Shown here in pieces: positions 63,531 to 64,000 of a stretch of 64,000 nt of DNA. Numbering within the stretch: the first letter of the stretch is position 1; each line of letters opens with the position of its first letter. Origin of the DNA: Streptococcus lutetiensis (GTDB taxonomy: Bacteria; Bacillota; Bacilli; Lactobacillales; Streptococcaceae); NCBI RefSeq assembly GCF_900475675.1, contig NZ_LS483403.1, positions 496,001 through 560,000 of the forward strand, read 5' to 3'. The notes beneath the pieces are model-generated. The model worked only from the letters and a program-made list of their open reading frames with translations, did not search any database and had not been told where the DNA came from. Made by a program: the position numbers and the translations under genes.

Positions 63531-64000
63531 TTGGCTAAAAAAGTTCTTGTTGTTTCAGGGCATCCTGATTTGAAAAATGATTCACTTGCAAATAAAATGA
63601 TTTTAAAAGAAATTAAAAAGCTTTATCCAGAAGTTGAATTGGATATTTTGAGTAATTTGTATCCTGATTATCAGATTAATGTGACAGCTGAGCAGGAAAA
63701 ATTACATCGAGCTGATGTTATTGTTTTTCAGTATCCACTTTACTGGTACATGACACCATCTTTGATGAATAAATGGATTGAAAAAGTTTTTGTGCATGGT
63801 TTTTCACACGGTTCAAATGGCAATGCCTTGAAAGATAAAGTTTTGATTGCTTCTTTGACGACTGGCGCAGGAGAAGCAGCTTATAGCGCAGAAACAGGCA
63901 CAACGATTGACGAGCTTTTGGCACCGATTCGTTTGACAGCAAAATTGACTCAACTGAATTTTGCAGGCCATGTTGTGACACACGGCGTTTCTTATTCACT
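63531..64000 (+). CDS. Flavodoxin-fold NAD(P)H dehydrogenase/quinone reductase (3' end beyond window)
   Basis: The frame begins at TTG 63531, 8 nt after GGGAGGAG, and runs open to the window edge. An in-frame ATG at 63513 overlaps the ribosome-binding site and is less likely. The visible part has KKVLVVSGHPDLKNDSLAN (flavin phosphate loop), FQYPLYWYMTPSLMNKWIEK and SLTTGAGEAAYS, typical of KefF/MdaB/NQO-type flavoproteins that reduce quinones with NAD(P)H. Only the N-terminal 156 residues are seen. Confidence 0.85.
   Translation, partial: MAKKVLVVSGHPDLKNDSLANKMILKEIKKLYPEVELDILSNLYPDYQINVTAEQEKLHRADVIVFQYPLYWYMTPSLMNKWIEKVFVHGFSHGSNGNALKDKVLIASLTTGAGEAAYSAETGTTIDELLAPIRLTAKLTQLNFAGHVVTHGVSYS

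Noticed and set aside
1-64000. tRNA genes, rRNA genes, CRISPR arrays, prophage
   Set aside because: No conserved tRNA arms, rRNA blocks, regularly spaced repeats or phage structural genes were seen; only two insertion sequences represent mobile DNA.

Overview
The window is a low-GC Gram-positive chromosome segment from a Streptococcus. The gene orders pbp2b-recR-ddl-murF-prfC, comEA-comEC-holA-sodA, coiA-pepF-prsA-alaS and xseA-xseB-ispA-tlyA-argR-recN are all streptococcal. The competence genes, an IS861-like IS3 element and a YSIRK-type surface protein fit as well. A complete argCJBD operon and several freshly interrupted genes are compatible with the S. bovis/equinus complex, but the species is not proven by what can be read here.

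Region by region: 1-4.5 kb holds the end of folD, nnrD, a Bsp-like surface protein broken by one stop codon behind a WalR-type box, and a YkuD protein whose catalytic residues are replaced. 4.6-10 kb is one tight operon, xseA-xseB-ispA-tlyA-argR-recN. 10-16 kb carries degV-ypmR-ypmS, hup, a peptide transporter and class 1A pyrD. 16-21 kb holds a zinc-sensor/P-type ATPase pair, a probable small RNA, gpmA and the niacin pair niaR-niaX. 21-31 kb carries pbp2b, recR, ddl, folT with a tetrahydrofolate riboswitch, murF and two multi-pass membrane genes: one carries a nonsense codon and is bracketed by 31-bp repeats, the other has an IS30 element in its 3' end. 31-36 kb holds prfC, an IS3 element sitting inside the prfC terminator, and cshA. 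36-47 kb holds RNA-modification genes, plsC, comEA, a nonsense-interrupted comEC, holA, sodA, yebC, queA, a VIT-family transporter and nagB. 47-58 kb carries rsuA, coiA, pepF, an O-methyltransferase, prsA, T-box-controlled alaS, and an amidase/aminotransferase pair behind a MET-box. 58-64 kb holds a frameshifted ABC permease, argCJBD and the start of a flavodoxin-fold oxidoreductase.

Regulators and targets often lie together: ArgR with the paired ARG boxes at argC, the ArsR-type zinc sensor with its exporter, NiaR with an inverted repeat at niaX, and folate enzymes with a folate-responsive transporter. The signals I consider most worth following are: five genes whose -10 box lies only 6-8 nt from the start codon with no Shine-Dalgarno (leaderless candidates, three of them RNA-modification enzymes); a consensus promoter plus terminator enclosing a structured non-coding RNA before gpmA; an ATG-TAG start-stop element with a strong ribosome-binding site in the leader of release factor 3; two insertion sequences with reconstructable target sites; three single-codon nonsense interruptions, including comEC although the comEA and coiA SigX boxes look intact; a YkuD pseudoenzyme; and a PrsA without a lipobox.
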